This document shows positions 46,185 through 54,163 of a stretch of 64,000 nucleotides of DNA, piece after piece (the stretch's first letter is position 1; each line of letters begins with the position of its first letter). The stretch comes from Candidatus Vicinibacter affinis (GTDB lineage: Bacteria; Bacteroidota; Bacteroidia; Chitinophagales; Saprospiraceae). The notes beneath the pieces are model-generated. The model ran no database searches, was not told the origin of the DNA, and saw only the letters and a program-made list of their open reading frames with translations. The stretch lies in assembly GCA_016714365.1 (NCBI GenBank), contig JADJNH010000005.1, positions 1,774,501 to 1,838,500 on the forward strand. Direction: 5' to 3'. The position numbers and the translations under genes are program-made.

Positions 46185-47497
46185 AAATTTATAAATCACT
46201 TGTGATCGTTTTCGCTTTACTCCTCTCTTGTGGAAAACATAAATTGGTCAGTCAGGGGCCGCCTGAGTGGTTTAAGACACTTACCATTTATGAGGTAATG
46301 CCTAAGCATTACAGCCCGAGCCGAAATCTCTCAGGAGTAACCCGTGATCTCAATAGACTCAGGGCTCAATTTGTCACAGCACTTTCTATTTTGCCGGTGA
46401 TGAAGGTACAGGATGTTGACAACCATTACAATCCCGGAGATCCTTATGCAACAATTGATTTCCAGTCCATAGATACGTCGTTGGGAACTGAAAAAGATTT
46501 CAAATTTTTGATTGACTCGGCACATCTTAAAAAAATGAAAGTCTTCCTGGAAATGAATTTAAGTTATTCCGGTCCGGCTCATGAATGGAGAAAAGAGCAT
46601 CCTGATTTTTATTTATCTTCTGAGGAAAAGTCAGGAATGGATTACAACAAGGATTATGTTCGTTTTGACTTAAGCAATCCTTCACTGAGGAAAAAACTAA
46701 CAAAAGCAGTTAAGTACTGGTGTACTAAATTTGACATTGATGGAATTATGCTGGTGAATTCTCACGAATTGCCTAAAGAATTCGTCCTAAAATTAAGTGA
46801 ACTTGTAAGAGGAGAAGGCAAAGTTTTGATAGGCGGATCTCAGGCACCGGAGTGGGCAAATGAAGGGATCTACGATGCTTACTTAAATGAGGATTTATAT
46901 AAAGTATTTGATAAAATTTCAAAAAATGAATGTAGAGTGGCCGATTTTAAATCGATTCTCGAGGAGAATGTAAAATCCAAATACAAAAGTGCATCCATTA
47001 TGTACAACCAAAATGCAATCACGAACATTAAATTTGGAGGCGAGACTCAACGGTGTTATGGTTGCTACAAACTATGTTCTGTAATCACTTACCTGTTGGG
47101 TGGAGTACCCTTGATGTTGAATGGGCAGGAGGAACCTATGTTTGAACCGATCAATGTCCGAACAGAAAAGACTATTGGTCACGTTTATAATTACAACCGT
47201 GATTTTTACAGAGGACTTGCCTTGCACAGATTTGATCATCCTGCCTTGCATTCTCTAACAGACAACTTGCCGGAAATCATTTCTGACTCTGAGGAAGTCC
47301 TTGCCATTGAACGAAAACAAGGCAATACCTCCATTGTACTGATGGCTAATCTGACTGATTCCACACGCACTTATTCCATACACAAAGATTATAATTATTA
47401 CACTGAATTTTTTACACACGCATTAGTCAACTTTCCAAAAAACACTACTTTGACCTTAGGTCCTTACCAATACCTTGTACTTACAAATATTAAGTAA
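46181..47497 (+). CDS. GH13-like lipoprotein lacking all catalytic residues
   Basis: A 438-residue lipoprotein (signal ending LLLSC, Cys at about 17) with the GH13 alpha-amylase barrel and C-terminal beta-domain. The scaffold is recognisable (IYEVMPKHYSPSRNLSGVTRDLNRL, NPGDPYATIDFQSIDTSLGTEKDF, FDLSNPSLRKKL, GGVPLMLNGQEEP). But the nucleophile motif DGFRxD reads DGIMLV, the acid/base Glu region reads VLIGGSQ, and the NHD motif reads YNQNAI. All three catalytic acids are gone, so it is probably a non-hydrolytic glycan binder or scaffold. It is translationally coupled to the SWIM gene and followed at two bases by rlmH. Confidence 0.82.
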   Translation: MKIYKSLVIVFALLLSCGKHKLVSQGPPEWFKTLTIYEVMPKHYSPSRNLSGVTRDLNRLRAQFVTALSILPVMKVQDVDNHYNPGDPYATIDFQSIDTSLGTEKDFKFLIDSAHLKKMKVFLEMNLSYSGPAHEWRKEHPDFYLSSEEKSGMDYNKDYVRFDLSNPSLRKKLTKAVKYWCTKFDIDGIMLVNSHELPKEFVLKLSELVRGEGKVLIGGSQAPEWANEGIYDAYLNEDLYKVFDKISKNECRVADFKSILEENVKSKYKSASIMYNQNAITNIKFGGETQRCYGCYKLCSVITYLLGGVPLMLNGQEEPMFEPINVRTEKTIGHVYNYNRDFYRGLALHRFDHPALHSLTDNLPEIISDSEEVLAIERKQGNTSIVLMANLTDSTRTYSIHKDYNYYTEFFTHALVNFPKNTTLTLGPYQYLVLTNIK

Positions 47498-47499
47498 AA

Positions 47500-47967
47500 G
47501 TGGAAATACAATTGTGGTGGACCGGTAAGAATCATTTCGATTACATCAAAGACGGATTGGCAGATTATGTTCAGCGGCTGAGCCATTTCTGTAAATTTAA
47601 AGTGGTAGAATATCAGAGTCCAAAAGGTGTTAAAGACAGTCAAAGGATACAGACCCTGGAAGAAATACAATTGATTAAAAATTTGCGTGCTGCTGACTAT
47701 GTCATTTTACTGGATGAGCATGGCAAACAATATGAATCTGTGGCGTTTGCTCATTTTGTGGAACAACTTTTACATGGAGGGCACTCCAGAATAATATTTA
47801 TCATTGGCGGGGCTTATGGGTTCAGCGATAATTTTAAGAAAAGAGCCAATCAACTCCTGTCGTTTTCCAAATTTACTTTTTCCCACCAATTGATTCGGCT
47901 CATATTTGCAGAACAACTGTACAGAGCCTATACCATCATTAATCATTTGCCTTATCATCATGATTGA
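47500..47967 (+). CDS. rlmH: 23S rRNA pseudouridine-1915 N3-methyltransferase
   Basis: A 155-residue SPOUT methyltransferase acting on helix 69 of assembled ribosomes. Family features: YVILLDEHGKQYESVAFAHFVEQ, the SAM-binding knot loop IIFIIGGAYGFSD and the C-terminal SHQLIRLIFAEQLYRAYTIINHLPYHH. Start is GTG at 47500, two bases past the previous stop. The length is normal. Confidence 0.96.
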   Translation: MEIQLWWTGKNHFDYIKDGLADYVQRLSHFCKFKVVEYQSPKGVKDSQRIQTLEEIQLIKNLRAADYVILLDEHGKQYESVAFAHFVEQLLHGGHSRIIFIIGGAYGFSDNFKKRANQLLSFSKFTFSHQLIRLIFAEQLYRAYTIINHLPYHHD

Positions 47968-48565
47968 ATCCATTCCTTATATTACCATCTTTCTCTTGTG
48001 CACGATCGGTGTCATTTCCGTATCAGGTTTTAGCAATTATTCTGTCATAGAGTACATGCGCCATTACCCATATCAGGAACACCGCGACAAATCCTATTAC
48101 CGTTGGCTGAGTTGTGGTTTTGTCCATGGAAGTTACATACATCTTATCTTAAATGCCTTCGTATTATGGCAATTTGGATTTGTGATTGAGAAAATGTACA
48201 TAGCCAAGTTTGGATCGGTCCCCGGAATGTCAATCTATCTGAGTGCTTACTTGCTGATCCTTATCTTATCTTGTGTGCCGACTTACATCAAGCATAAGAA
48301 CAACTCCTCCTATGCCAGTATTGGTGCTTCAGGAGCAATTTCAGGAATTCTGTTTATATACATCTATCATTTTCCCAACGCCATTCTAAGTTTGTACGGT
48401 ATCATTCCGTTGCCGGCATTTGCCATGGGTATTTTGTATCTGGTTTATTCCTGGTGGGCTGCCAAGCAATCAAGAGATGGAATTGATCATGATGCACATT
48501 ATTACGGGGCAGTAATGGGACTGGTGATAGCGGTATTGATTGACAGGTTACCGGGATTAAGTTAA
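47960..48565 (+). CDS. Rhomboid family intramembrane serine protease
   Basis: A 201-residue protein with six predicted membrane helices. The rhomboid catalytic Ser lies in GASGAISG and the His in AHYYGAVMG; the oxyanion side is formed by HLILNAFVLWQFG. It cleaves substrates inside the membrane; substrate unknown. The frame is open from 47906, but the ATG at 47960 is preferred: it starts the first helix directly and overlaps rlmH by 8 bases. Co-transcribed with rlmH. Confidence 0.92.
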   Translation: MIESIPYITIFLLCTIGVISVSGFSNYSVIEYMRHYPYQEHRDKSYYRWLSCGFVHGSYIHLILNAFVLWQFGFVIEKMYIAKFGSVPGMSIYLSAYLLILILSCVPTYIKHKNNSSYASIGASGAISGILFIYIYHFPNAILSLYGIIPLPAFAMGILYLVYSWWAAKQSRDGIDHDAHYYGAVMGLVIAVLIDRLPGLS

Positions 48566-48645
48566 TTTTAAGTAAATCGTCCAATAGTGATTCAGAATTA
48601 ATAATTTGGTAATATACGCCGTCCCACTACGGGCCAATATGAGCG

Positions 48646-48653
48646 TAACTTTG
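48646..48653 (+). promoter_or_regulatory. -7 promoter element of the pst operon
   Basis: TAACTTTG fits TAnnTTTG. No TTTG stands at the -33 distance, which would suit activator-dependent transcription, for instance by phosphorylated PhoB. Confidence 0.5.
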
Positions 48654-48820
48654 CAGTGAAAAGTGTTAGAAATGTCAAAAACTTGTATTCAGGAAACAGA
48701 ATTCCCGATAGGGGCTTCTATGCTGGATTTATACTTTGCCATAATTTCATTTTTTTTGAATGAACCATCAACTCATCCAAGCAAAGTACCCCGTCAATAA
48801 AAAAAATTAAATACCTAATC

Positions 48821-49669
48821 ATGAAAAAAATCATCGTTTCATTATTTGCATTGTCTTTACTATTTGCCTGTAATGGTGGCCAAAAGGGTAGCCAGGAAAG
48901 CAAATCAAATAACCTTTCACTCAAAGGAAGCGATACCGTTCTTCCGCTTGGACAAGCCACTCTTGAGCAGTTTATGAAAACCAATCCCGGAGTTTCCATT
49001 TCTGTAGTCGGAGGTGGAAGTGGTACCGGTGTGACCGCCCTCATAGATGGCAACACGGATATAGCCATGTGTTCCAGAGATCTAAAGGGAGAAGAAAAAT
49101 TGAAATTGAAAGAAAAAGGGATAGATGCTGTAGTTAAATCTGTTGCAGTGGATGCACTGGCAGTTATTGTACACAAGGACAATAAAGTAGATCAGTTGAC
49201 CAGAGAGCAGATTGAAAAAATCTTTACCGGTGAAATTAAAAACTGGAAAGAGGTAGGAGGAGAGGATGCTGAAATTGTGGTGTATTCCAGGGAAAACAGT
49301 TCAGGGACTTATGAATTTTTTAAAGAACATGTAATGGATAAAAAGAATTATGCCAGCACAGTGTTAAACATGCCTGCCACCGGAGCAATTGTCCAATCAG
49401 TGAGCCAGACCAAGGGCGCCATCAGTTATGTAGGTTTAGCTTATCTCAATGCAGATACCAAAGCTTTAAAAGTATCTTATGATCAGGGGGCAACTTTTAC
49501 AGGTCCGAGTATGGAATCTGCCAAGGATAAAACTTATCCAATTTCAAGACCTTTGTTTTACATCTACGACAGTAAGTCAGAAGCCAAAGTAAAAGCTTAT
49601 CTTGATTTTTGTTTGTCTGCGGAAGGAATGAAAATAGTTGAAACAGTAGGTTATATTCCAGTACAATAA
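48821..49669 (+). CDS. pstS: Phosphate-binding lipoprotein PstS
   Basis: A 282-residue periplasmic phosphate receptor. It is a lipoprotein (MKKIIVSLFALSLLFAC, Cys at 17) rather than soluble as in E. coli. Binding-loop motifs are seen: LKGSDTVLPLGQA, VVGGGSGTGVTALIDGNTDIAMCSRDL, and YSRENSSGTYEFFKEHV. Also FTGEIKNWKEVGGEDAEIVVY, echoed by the neighbouring PstC. ATG at 48821, about 165 bp after the promoter box. First gene of pstSCAB-phoU. Confidence 0.95.
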   Translation: MKKIIVSLFALSLLFACNGGQKGSQESKSNNLSLKGSDTVLPLGQATLEQFMKTNPGVSISVVGGGSGTGVTALIDGNTDIAMCSRDLKGEEKLKLKEKGIDAVVKSVAVDALAVIVHKDNKVDQLTREQIEKIFTGEIKNWKEVGGEDAEIVVYSRENSSGTYEFFKEHVMDKKNYASTVLNMPATGAIVQSVSQTKGAISYVGLAYLNADTKALKVSYDQGATFTGPSMESAKDKTYPISRPLFYIYDSKSEAKVKAYLDFCLSAEGMKIVETVGYIPVQ

Positions 49670-49672
49670 GAT

Positions 49673-50875
49673 TTGAAAATTCCAGTGAAGAGATTCATAG
49701 AACAGTTTGTCGAATTACTCATCAAGACCAGTGGATATACTACATCCATCATTGTTTTGCTGATCGTCGTCTTTTTGTTCAAAGAAGGAATTTCTTTTCT
49801 TGGGGAATCGCCAATAGAACATTCCTACACCTTAATTGGTCATGAGGATAACCCGGTCAGCGAACTAAAAGACCTGGAAATAAAAAATGTTTTTGACGGT
49901 AAGATTACCAACTGGAAAGTGATGGGTGGTGAAGATTTGCCTTTGAGCCATTTTGAATTGTCGGATCTGGAATCCATTTATGGCAAGGAAGCGCTGGGGA
50001 AGGACCTTGAGTTTACCCATCGCTTCGCAGTCAAACTTCTGGATAGTTTGCCGGGGGCCCTACTTTTCTTACCGGTGTCATTGCTTAAAGATGCTAAAGG
50101 ATTTAAAAACATTACTGCCGAAAAAATTACGCTGGTACATTTTTTAAGTGGCAGAGAGTGGTTTCCTACTTCAAAACCCTCAGCGGTTTTTGGTGCACTT
50201 CCATTGTTGCTGGGAACCCTCGTGGTCAGTTTTTTTGCCATATTGCTGGCATTGCCTTTTGGTCTTGCCGGCTCGATTTACCTGGCTGAGATCGCAGATA
50301 TGCGAATACGAAATATTCTCAAACCGATTATTGAATTATTGTCCGGAATCCCTTCCGTGGTTTATGGTTTTTTCGGTTTGGTAATCATTGTGCCCTGGCT
50401 CCAGGAAATGCTTCAGTTGCCGGTAGGGGAGACTGCTCTTGCGGGATCGGTCGTACTGGCCATTATGGCCTTGCCTACCATAATCACTGTCTCAGAAGAT
50501 GCCATCCGGACCACCCCTCGTGCGATGAAAGAGGCGAGTCTTGCCTTGGGAGCCTCCCATTGGCAGACCATCAGAAAAGTTATTTTACCCTATGCATCTT
50601 CGGGCATTACCGCCGCTGTAATATTGGGAATTGGCCGGGCAATAGGAGAGACCATGGCGGTGTTGATGGTGACCGGAAATGCGGCCATGATGCCGACTAG
50701 CCTGACACAGCCTGTTCGGACCATTCCTGCTACCATTGCAGCAGAATTGGGAGAAGCTTCTTTTGGAGGCCAACATTTTAAAGCATTGTTTGCACTTGGT
50801 TGCATGCTTTTCCTCATCACCCTGGCGACCAATTTTATGGTAGAGCGAGTTTCTTCCAAACGTAAACTCAAATAG
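49673..50875 (+). CDS. pstC: Phosphate ABC permease PstC with PstS-like insert
   Basis: A 400-residue permease, about 100 longer than usual. Helix 1 lies at about 22-38. An extra periplasmic region (about 50-165) before helix 2 contains NVFDGKITNWKVMGGEDLP and LPGALLFLPVSLLKDAKGFK, both strongly like segments of phosphate-binding proteins. The permease core (MPLPTIITVSEDAIRTTPR-like EAA loop: MKEASLALGASHWQTIRKVILP) is normal. Start TTG at 49673, three bases past the pstS stop; ends in TAG, one base before pstA. Confidence 0.93.
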   Translation: MKIPVKRFIEQFVELLIKTSGYTTSIIVLLIVVFLFKEGISFLGESPIEHSYTLIGHEDNPVSELKDLEIKNVFDGKITNWKVMGGEDLPLSHFELSDLESIYGKEALGKDLEFTHRFAVKLLDSLPGALLFLPVSLLKDAKGFKNITAEKITLVHFLSGREWFPTSKPSAVFGALPLLLGTLVVSFFAILLALPFGLAGSIYLAEIADMRIRNILKPIIELLSGIPSVVYGFFGLVIIVPWLQEMLQLPVGETALAGSVVLAIMALPTIITVSEDAIRTTPRAMKEASLALGASHWQTIRKVILPYASSGITAAVILGIGRAIGETMAVLMVTGNAAMMPTSLTQPVRTIPATIAAELGEASFGGQHFKALFALGCMLFLITLATNFMVERVSSKRKLK

Positions 50876-50876
50876 C

Positions 50877-51758
50877 ATGATCAAGTTTCCGGAACACGTT
50901 GATGTACGAAAGAGAATCTACCAGGCCATGTTTTTTTGGCTTGCCAGGCTGATCTCCTTTGCCATTATCGGAGTGTTACTTATGATCCTGTACTTCATAT
51001 TTAAACGAGGGATTGGGGTCATCAATTGGGAATTTCTCAGTACGGGACCTAAAGAAGGCATGTTGAAAGGGGGGATTTGGCCGGCCATTGTAGGTACCGG
51101 ATATCTTGTGTTCTTCAGCATTTTATTTGCTTTTCCCATTGGGGTTTTGGCAGGAATTTACGTCAATGAATACGCAAGTCATGGCAAGGTAAAAGATTTC
51201 ATTAAAATGATGACCAACAATCTCGCCGGAGTTCCCTCCATTGTTTTTGGATTATTTGGTATGGCATTATTTGTAAATCAATTGGGCATGGGCGCCTCTA
51301 TACTCGCAGGATCTCTTACACTGGCCTTGTTGGCTTTACCATTGATAATTCGTACCACGGAAGAAAGTCTTAAATCGGTGGATGATTCCTTCCGTCAGGC
51401 AAGTTATGCGTTGGGGGCCTCTAAATTATACACCATCAGGAAAGTAGTCCTTCCAATGGCCTTTCCCAACATCATTACAGGGTTGATACTCAGCATCGGG
51501 AGGGTATCCGGAGAAACAGCTCCCATACTCTTTACAGTGGCTGCTTATTTTATACCAAAACTACCCGAATCCATCATGGATCAGTGCATGGCTTTGCCTT
51601 ATCACCTTTATGTGATCTCCACCTCAGGAACAAACATTGATCAAAGCAGACCGATTGCCTATGGGACAGCGATGGTATTGGTATTAATTATTTTGGTGGT
51701 GAATCTGTTGGCTAATTTTGCGCGAAATTATTTTGCTAAAAAAGTTAAAACGAATTGA
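50877..51758 (+). CDS. pstA: Phosphate ABC permease PstA
   Basis: A 293-residue permease with six membrane helices. The core GVPSIVFGLFGMALFV and the EAA loop FRQASYALGASKLYTIRKVVLPMAFPNIITG are typical; it pairs with PstC to form the channel. ATG at 50877. Its stop overlaps the start of pstB. Confidence 0.95.
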   Translation: MIKFPEHVDVRKRIYQAMFFWLARLISFAIIGVLLMILYFIFKRGIGVINWEFLSTGPKEGMLKGGIWPAIVGTGYLVFFSILFAFPIGVLAGIYVNEYASHGKVKDFIKMMTNNLAGVPSIVFGLFGMALFVNQLGMGASILAGSLTLALLALPLIIRTTEESLKSVDDSFRQASYALGASKLYTIRKVVLPMAFPNIITGLILSIGRVSGETAPILFTVAAYFIPKLPESIMDQCMALPYHLYVISTSGTNIDQSRPIAYGTAMVLVLIILVVNLLANFARNYFAKKVKTN

Positions 51759-52516
51759 TGCATTATAAAATTGAGACCAGGAATGTGCACCTTCATTACG
51801 GTGATTTTCATGCGCTGAAAGGAATCAGCACCCGCATTCCGGAGAAATCAGTTACCGCATTGATCGGTCCCAGCGGTTGTGGAAAATCAACCTTTCTGAG
51901 ACTGTTCAACCGGATGAATGACCTGATCGATGGAATTAAAATTTCGGGTGAAGTGTTGATTGATGATCAGAATATTTACAAAATCAAAAGTCTAGAAGTA
52001 GATCGACTGCGAAGGAATGTGGGGATGGTTTTTCAAAAACCAAATCCTTTTCCAAAAAGCATTTTCGAAAACGTGGCCTATGGACTTCGCGTAAACGGCA
52101 TCAATGATCAAAAACAAATTCAGAATCAGGTAGAAAAAACCCTCATTCAGGCAGCCCTTTGGGATGAAGTAAAAGATAAATTAAAGAAATCTGCCTTCGA
52201 ACTTTCAGGAGGACAACAACAAAGATTATGCATTGCCCGGGCTCTGGCGATAGAACCCTCTATTCTCCTGATGGATGAACCGGCTTCCGCATTGGACCCG
52301 ATTTCTACCGGAAAAATTGAAGAGCTGATATTTGAACTTAAAAAGGATTATACCATCGTAATCGTCACCCACAATATGCAGCAGGCCAGTAGGGTCAGCG
52401 ACTTTACCGGTTTCTTTTTACTGGGAGACCTGGTAGAATTTGACGAAACGAAAATTATCTTTACCAATCCTAAAGATTCCAAAACTGAAAGTTACATCAC
52501 CGGCCGTTTCGGCTAA
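51758..52516 (+). CDS. pstB: Phosphate ABC transporter ATPase PstB
   Basis: A 252-residue ATPase that energises phosphate import. Walker A GPSGCGKST, signature ELSGGQQQRLCIARAL, Walker B ILLMDEPASALDP and the switch His in VTHNMQQASRVSD are intact. The PstB hallmark GMVFQKPNPFPKSIFENVAYGLR is present. The ATG at 51758 is preferred (TGATG overlap with pstA); a TTG at 51755 is an alternative. Confidence 0.97.
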   Translation: MHYKIETRNVHLHYGDFHALKGISTRIPEKSVTALIGPSGCGKSTFLRLFNRMNDLIDGIKISGEVLIDDQNIYKIKSLEVDRLRRNVGMVFQKPNPFPKSIFENVAYGLRVNGINDQKQIQNQVEKTLIQAALWDEVKDKLKKSAFELSGGQQQRLCIARALAIEPSILLMDEPASALDPISTGKIEELIFELKKDYTIVIVTHNMQQASRVSDFTGFFLLGDLVEFDETKIIFTNPKDSKTESYITGRFG

Positions 52517-52527
52517 AATTTCATTAC

Positions 52528-53211
52528 ATGATTCATCTCGATGCAGAAATAAACGAACTCAAAGAAAAGCTAGGTGCCATGTGGGAACTCGTGTCCACAC
52601 AACTGGATAAGACCCTGACAGCTATGAACAATTTTGACAAGGATCTCGCTCTGGAGATTCAGGAAAATGAGAAACGGGTCAACGCATATGAGTTGAATAT
52701 TGACAAGGAATGTGAGGACTTTATTGCTTTAAGACAACCTGTTGCAACTGACCTGCGATTTGCCTTGTCCACATTAAAGATCAACACCAATCTGGAACGT
52801 ATTGCAGATATAGCGAGTGGTATCGCAGAATTCATCTCAGACATTGACCAATCTGTAAATCCTGAAATTATTCATCTCCTGCAGGCAGAGAAAATGTTGG
52901 CCATCTCCATAGAAATGGTCAAGGATCTCAGAGAAGCTTATCAATACGAAAACACTCAACTCGCACGGACTATTTTTCAACGCGACAAATTACTCGATCA
53001 GATCAACGACCAGGCCAGTCATCGTGCATTGGAATGTCTTGATAAATTTGTAGACCAGAGAAGGCAGACCCTTCACGTTCTCTCTATTGTCCGTAAAATC
53101 GAACGCATCGGTGATCAATCCAAAAACATTGCAGAGGAAATCATTTTCTATCTGGATGCGAAGGTCATCAAGCATGCCAAAAAGATAAAAGAACTGGATA
53201 AGGAAGAGTAG
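52528..53211 (+). CDS. phoU: Phosphate signalling protein PhoU
   Basis: A 227-residue protein of two three-helix PhoU repeats, with metal-binding-type E/DxxxD motifs (NTNLERIADIASGIAEF and VRKIERIGDQSKNIAEEI). It links the state of the Pst transporter to the PhoR kinase, keeping it inactive when phosphate is plentiful. ATG at 52528, 11 bases after pstB; last gene of the operon. Confidence 0.95.
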   Translation: MIHLDAEINELKEKLGAMWELVSTQLDKTLTAMNNFDKDLALEIQENEKRVNAYELNIDKECEDFIALRQPVATDLRFALSTLKINTNLERIADIASGIAEFISDIDQSVNPEIIHLLQAEKMLAISIEMVKDLREAYQYENTQLARTIFQRDKLLDQINDQASHRALECLDKFVDQRRQTLHVLSIVRKIERIGDQSKNIAEEIIFYLDAKVIKHAKKIKELDKEE

Positions 53212-53212
53212 G

Positions 53213-53231
53213 AGCATGCCTTATGCTTTTT
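53213..53231 (+). terminator. Weak terminator after phoU
   Basis: A short stem AGCAT/ATGCT with a 5-nt loop is followed by five T. The stem is short, so efficiency is doubtful. Confidence 0.35.
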
Positions 53232-53408
53232 ATTGATCAATTTATATTGGTGAGGAAATTTCTGATCCATTCATTTAATTTCCGCCAGCGTTTTTATGAC
53301 TCATCAATTCTGGCACATCATCATAAAATTCGCATTTCTAAATTGTATGCAAATACTTAGTTTTTTTTTCTTTAATCCGTCCATTCAGCACAAAACTTTT
53401 ATCATTTC

Positions 53409-53478
53409 ATTTTACCGATAGTCGGTCCATACCTACCGATAATCGGTTCAGAGCTACCGTTCCTCGGTTTACTCAGCA
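53409..53478 (+). repeat. 70-bp palindrome-array repeat, copy 1
   Basis: Three units on an exact 21-bp period, each centred on ACCG...CGGT; the second is the palindrome ACCGATAATCGGT, the first has one base changed (GATAGTCGG), the third is ACCGTTCCTCGGT. Matches copy 2 (60825-60894) at 69 of 70 positions, same orientation, no gaps. The 21-bp spacing, two helical turns, suits cooperative protein binding on one face of DNA. Confidence 0.85.
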
Positions 53479-53562
53479 CTTTTTTACGATACTTACCTTC
53501 ACAAATTTCTATTGTGTTTTGATATAGGTTCATTTGATAAATTTGGCAAATACTTTTTATAG

Positions 53563-53876
53563 ATGGATGTCCGGTCATTTATTAAAGCTCATTTTGGAAT
53601 CGATTTGGAAATATCCGGCGGTCCGGGTAATTCATACGAGCAGGCAGTAACCATTTTAATTCGAATGGTCCCAGGTATGTTAATTGCGAATATGAATATC
53701 TAAAGTATGTGGGCGCGCTCCGAGGTGTCAAGTGGAAAATATTGGGGCAATGCCATGAATTTCATGATGGAAGATCATTTGATGTAATCACGATAGAATC
53801 CATCAAGGAAGATGACCTGGAGGTCATAACACTTGAAGAAAATTATTGTTTTGATATCAGTCAATGCTATAAGTAA
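53563..53876 (+). pseudogene. Frameshifted small gene of unknown function
   Basis: An ATG at 53563 opens MDVRSFIKAHFGIDLEISGGPGN..., which stops at 53699-53701. A second frame continues from about 53631 (NHFNSNGPRYVNCEYEYLKYVGALRGVKWKILGQCHEFHDG...) to a TAA at 53874-53876. Both halves read like protein and the total length (314) is not a multiple of three, so one indel between about 53625 and 53695 split a gene of roughly 104 codons. A TAAATTTG box stands 18 bp upstream. Family not recognised. Confidence 0.5.
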
Positions 53877-54163
53877 AAAGAGTACGAAGTAAGCGGGACT
53901 AATTTTTTTATAACAGTATATTGTAAAACTTATTGCTGGGTGTGACCGCATAAAAAGTTTTTTATAATTTATTAACCATAGATTATTATGAGGTAAATTA
54001 TATTTCAAAGATAAATGTTTCTTAAAGATGAAAGCAAATCAAAACTAATGGTCCTGAATCTGCCTGAATCCCAAGATATTTCAAAGATACATTTCTCTTT
54101 TGATGAAAATATTCATTACTTCATTTTTCAATTGTGATGATTTGTGAATATCAAGAATATTTA

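Larger units (their letters stand above)
53212..53562. other. Intergenic region after phoU with repeat copy 1
   Basis: Contains the weak terminator at 53213-53231, the 70-bp repeat at 53409-53478, and a TAAATTTG box at 53538-53545 in front of the broken gene at 53563. Confidence 0.55.

Noticed and set aside
48718..49182. 154-codon minus-strand frame over pstS
   Set aside because: Antisense shadow of the clearly coding pstS gene.
53409..53478. CRISPR array
   Set aside because: Only three units, each itself palindromic, with 8-bp intervals too short for spacers and no cas genes.
53775..54008. 77-codon minus-strand frame after phoU
   Set aside because: Overlaps the second half of the broken + strand gene and has no motif or upstream signal.
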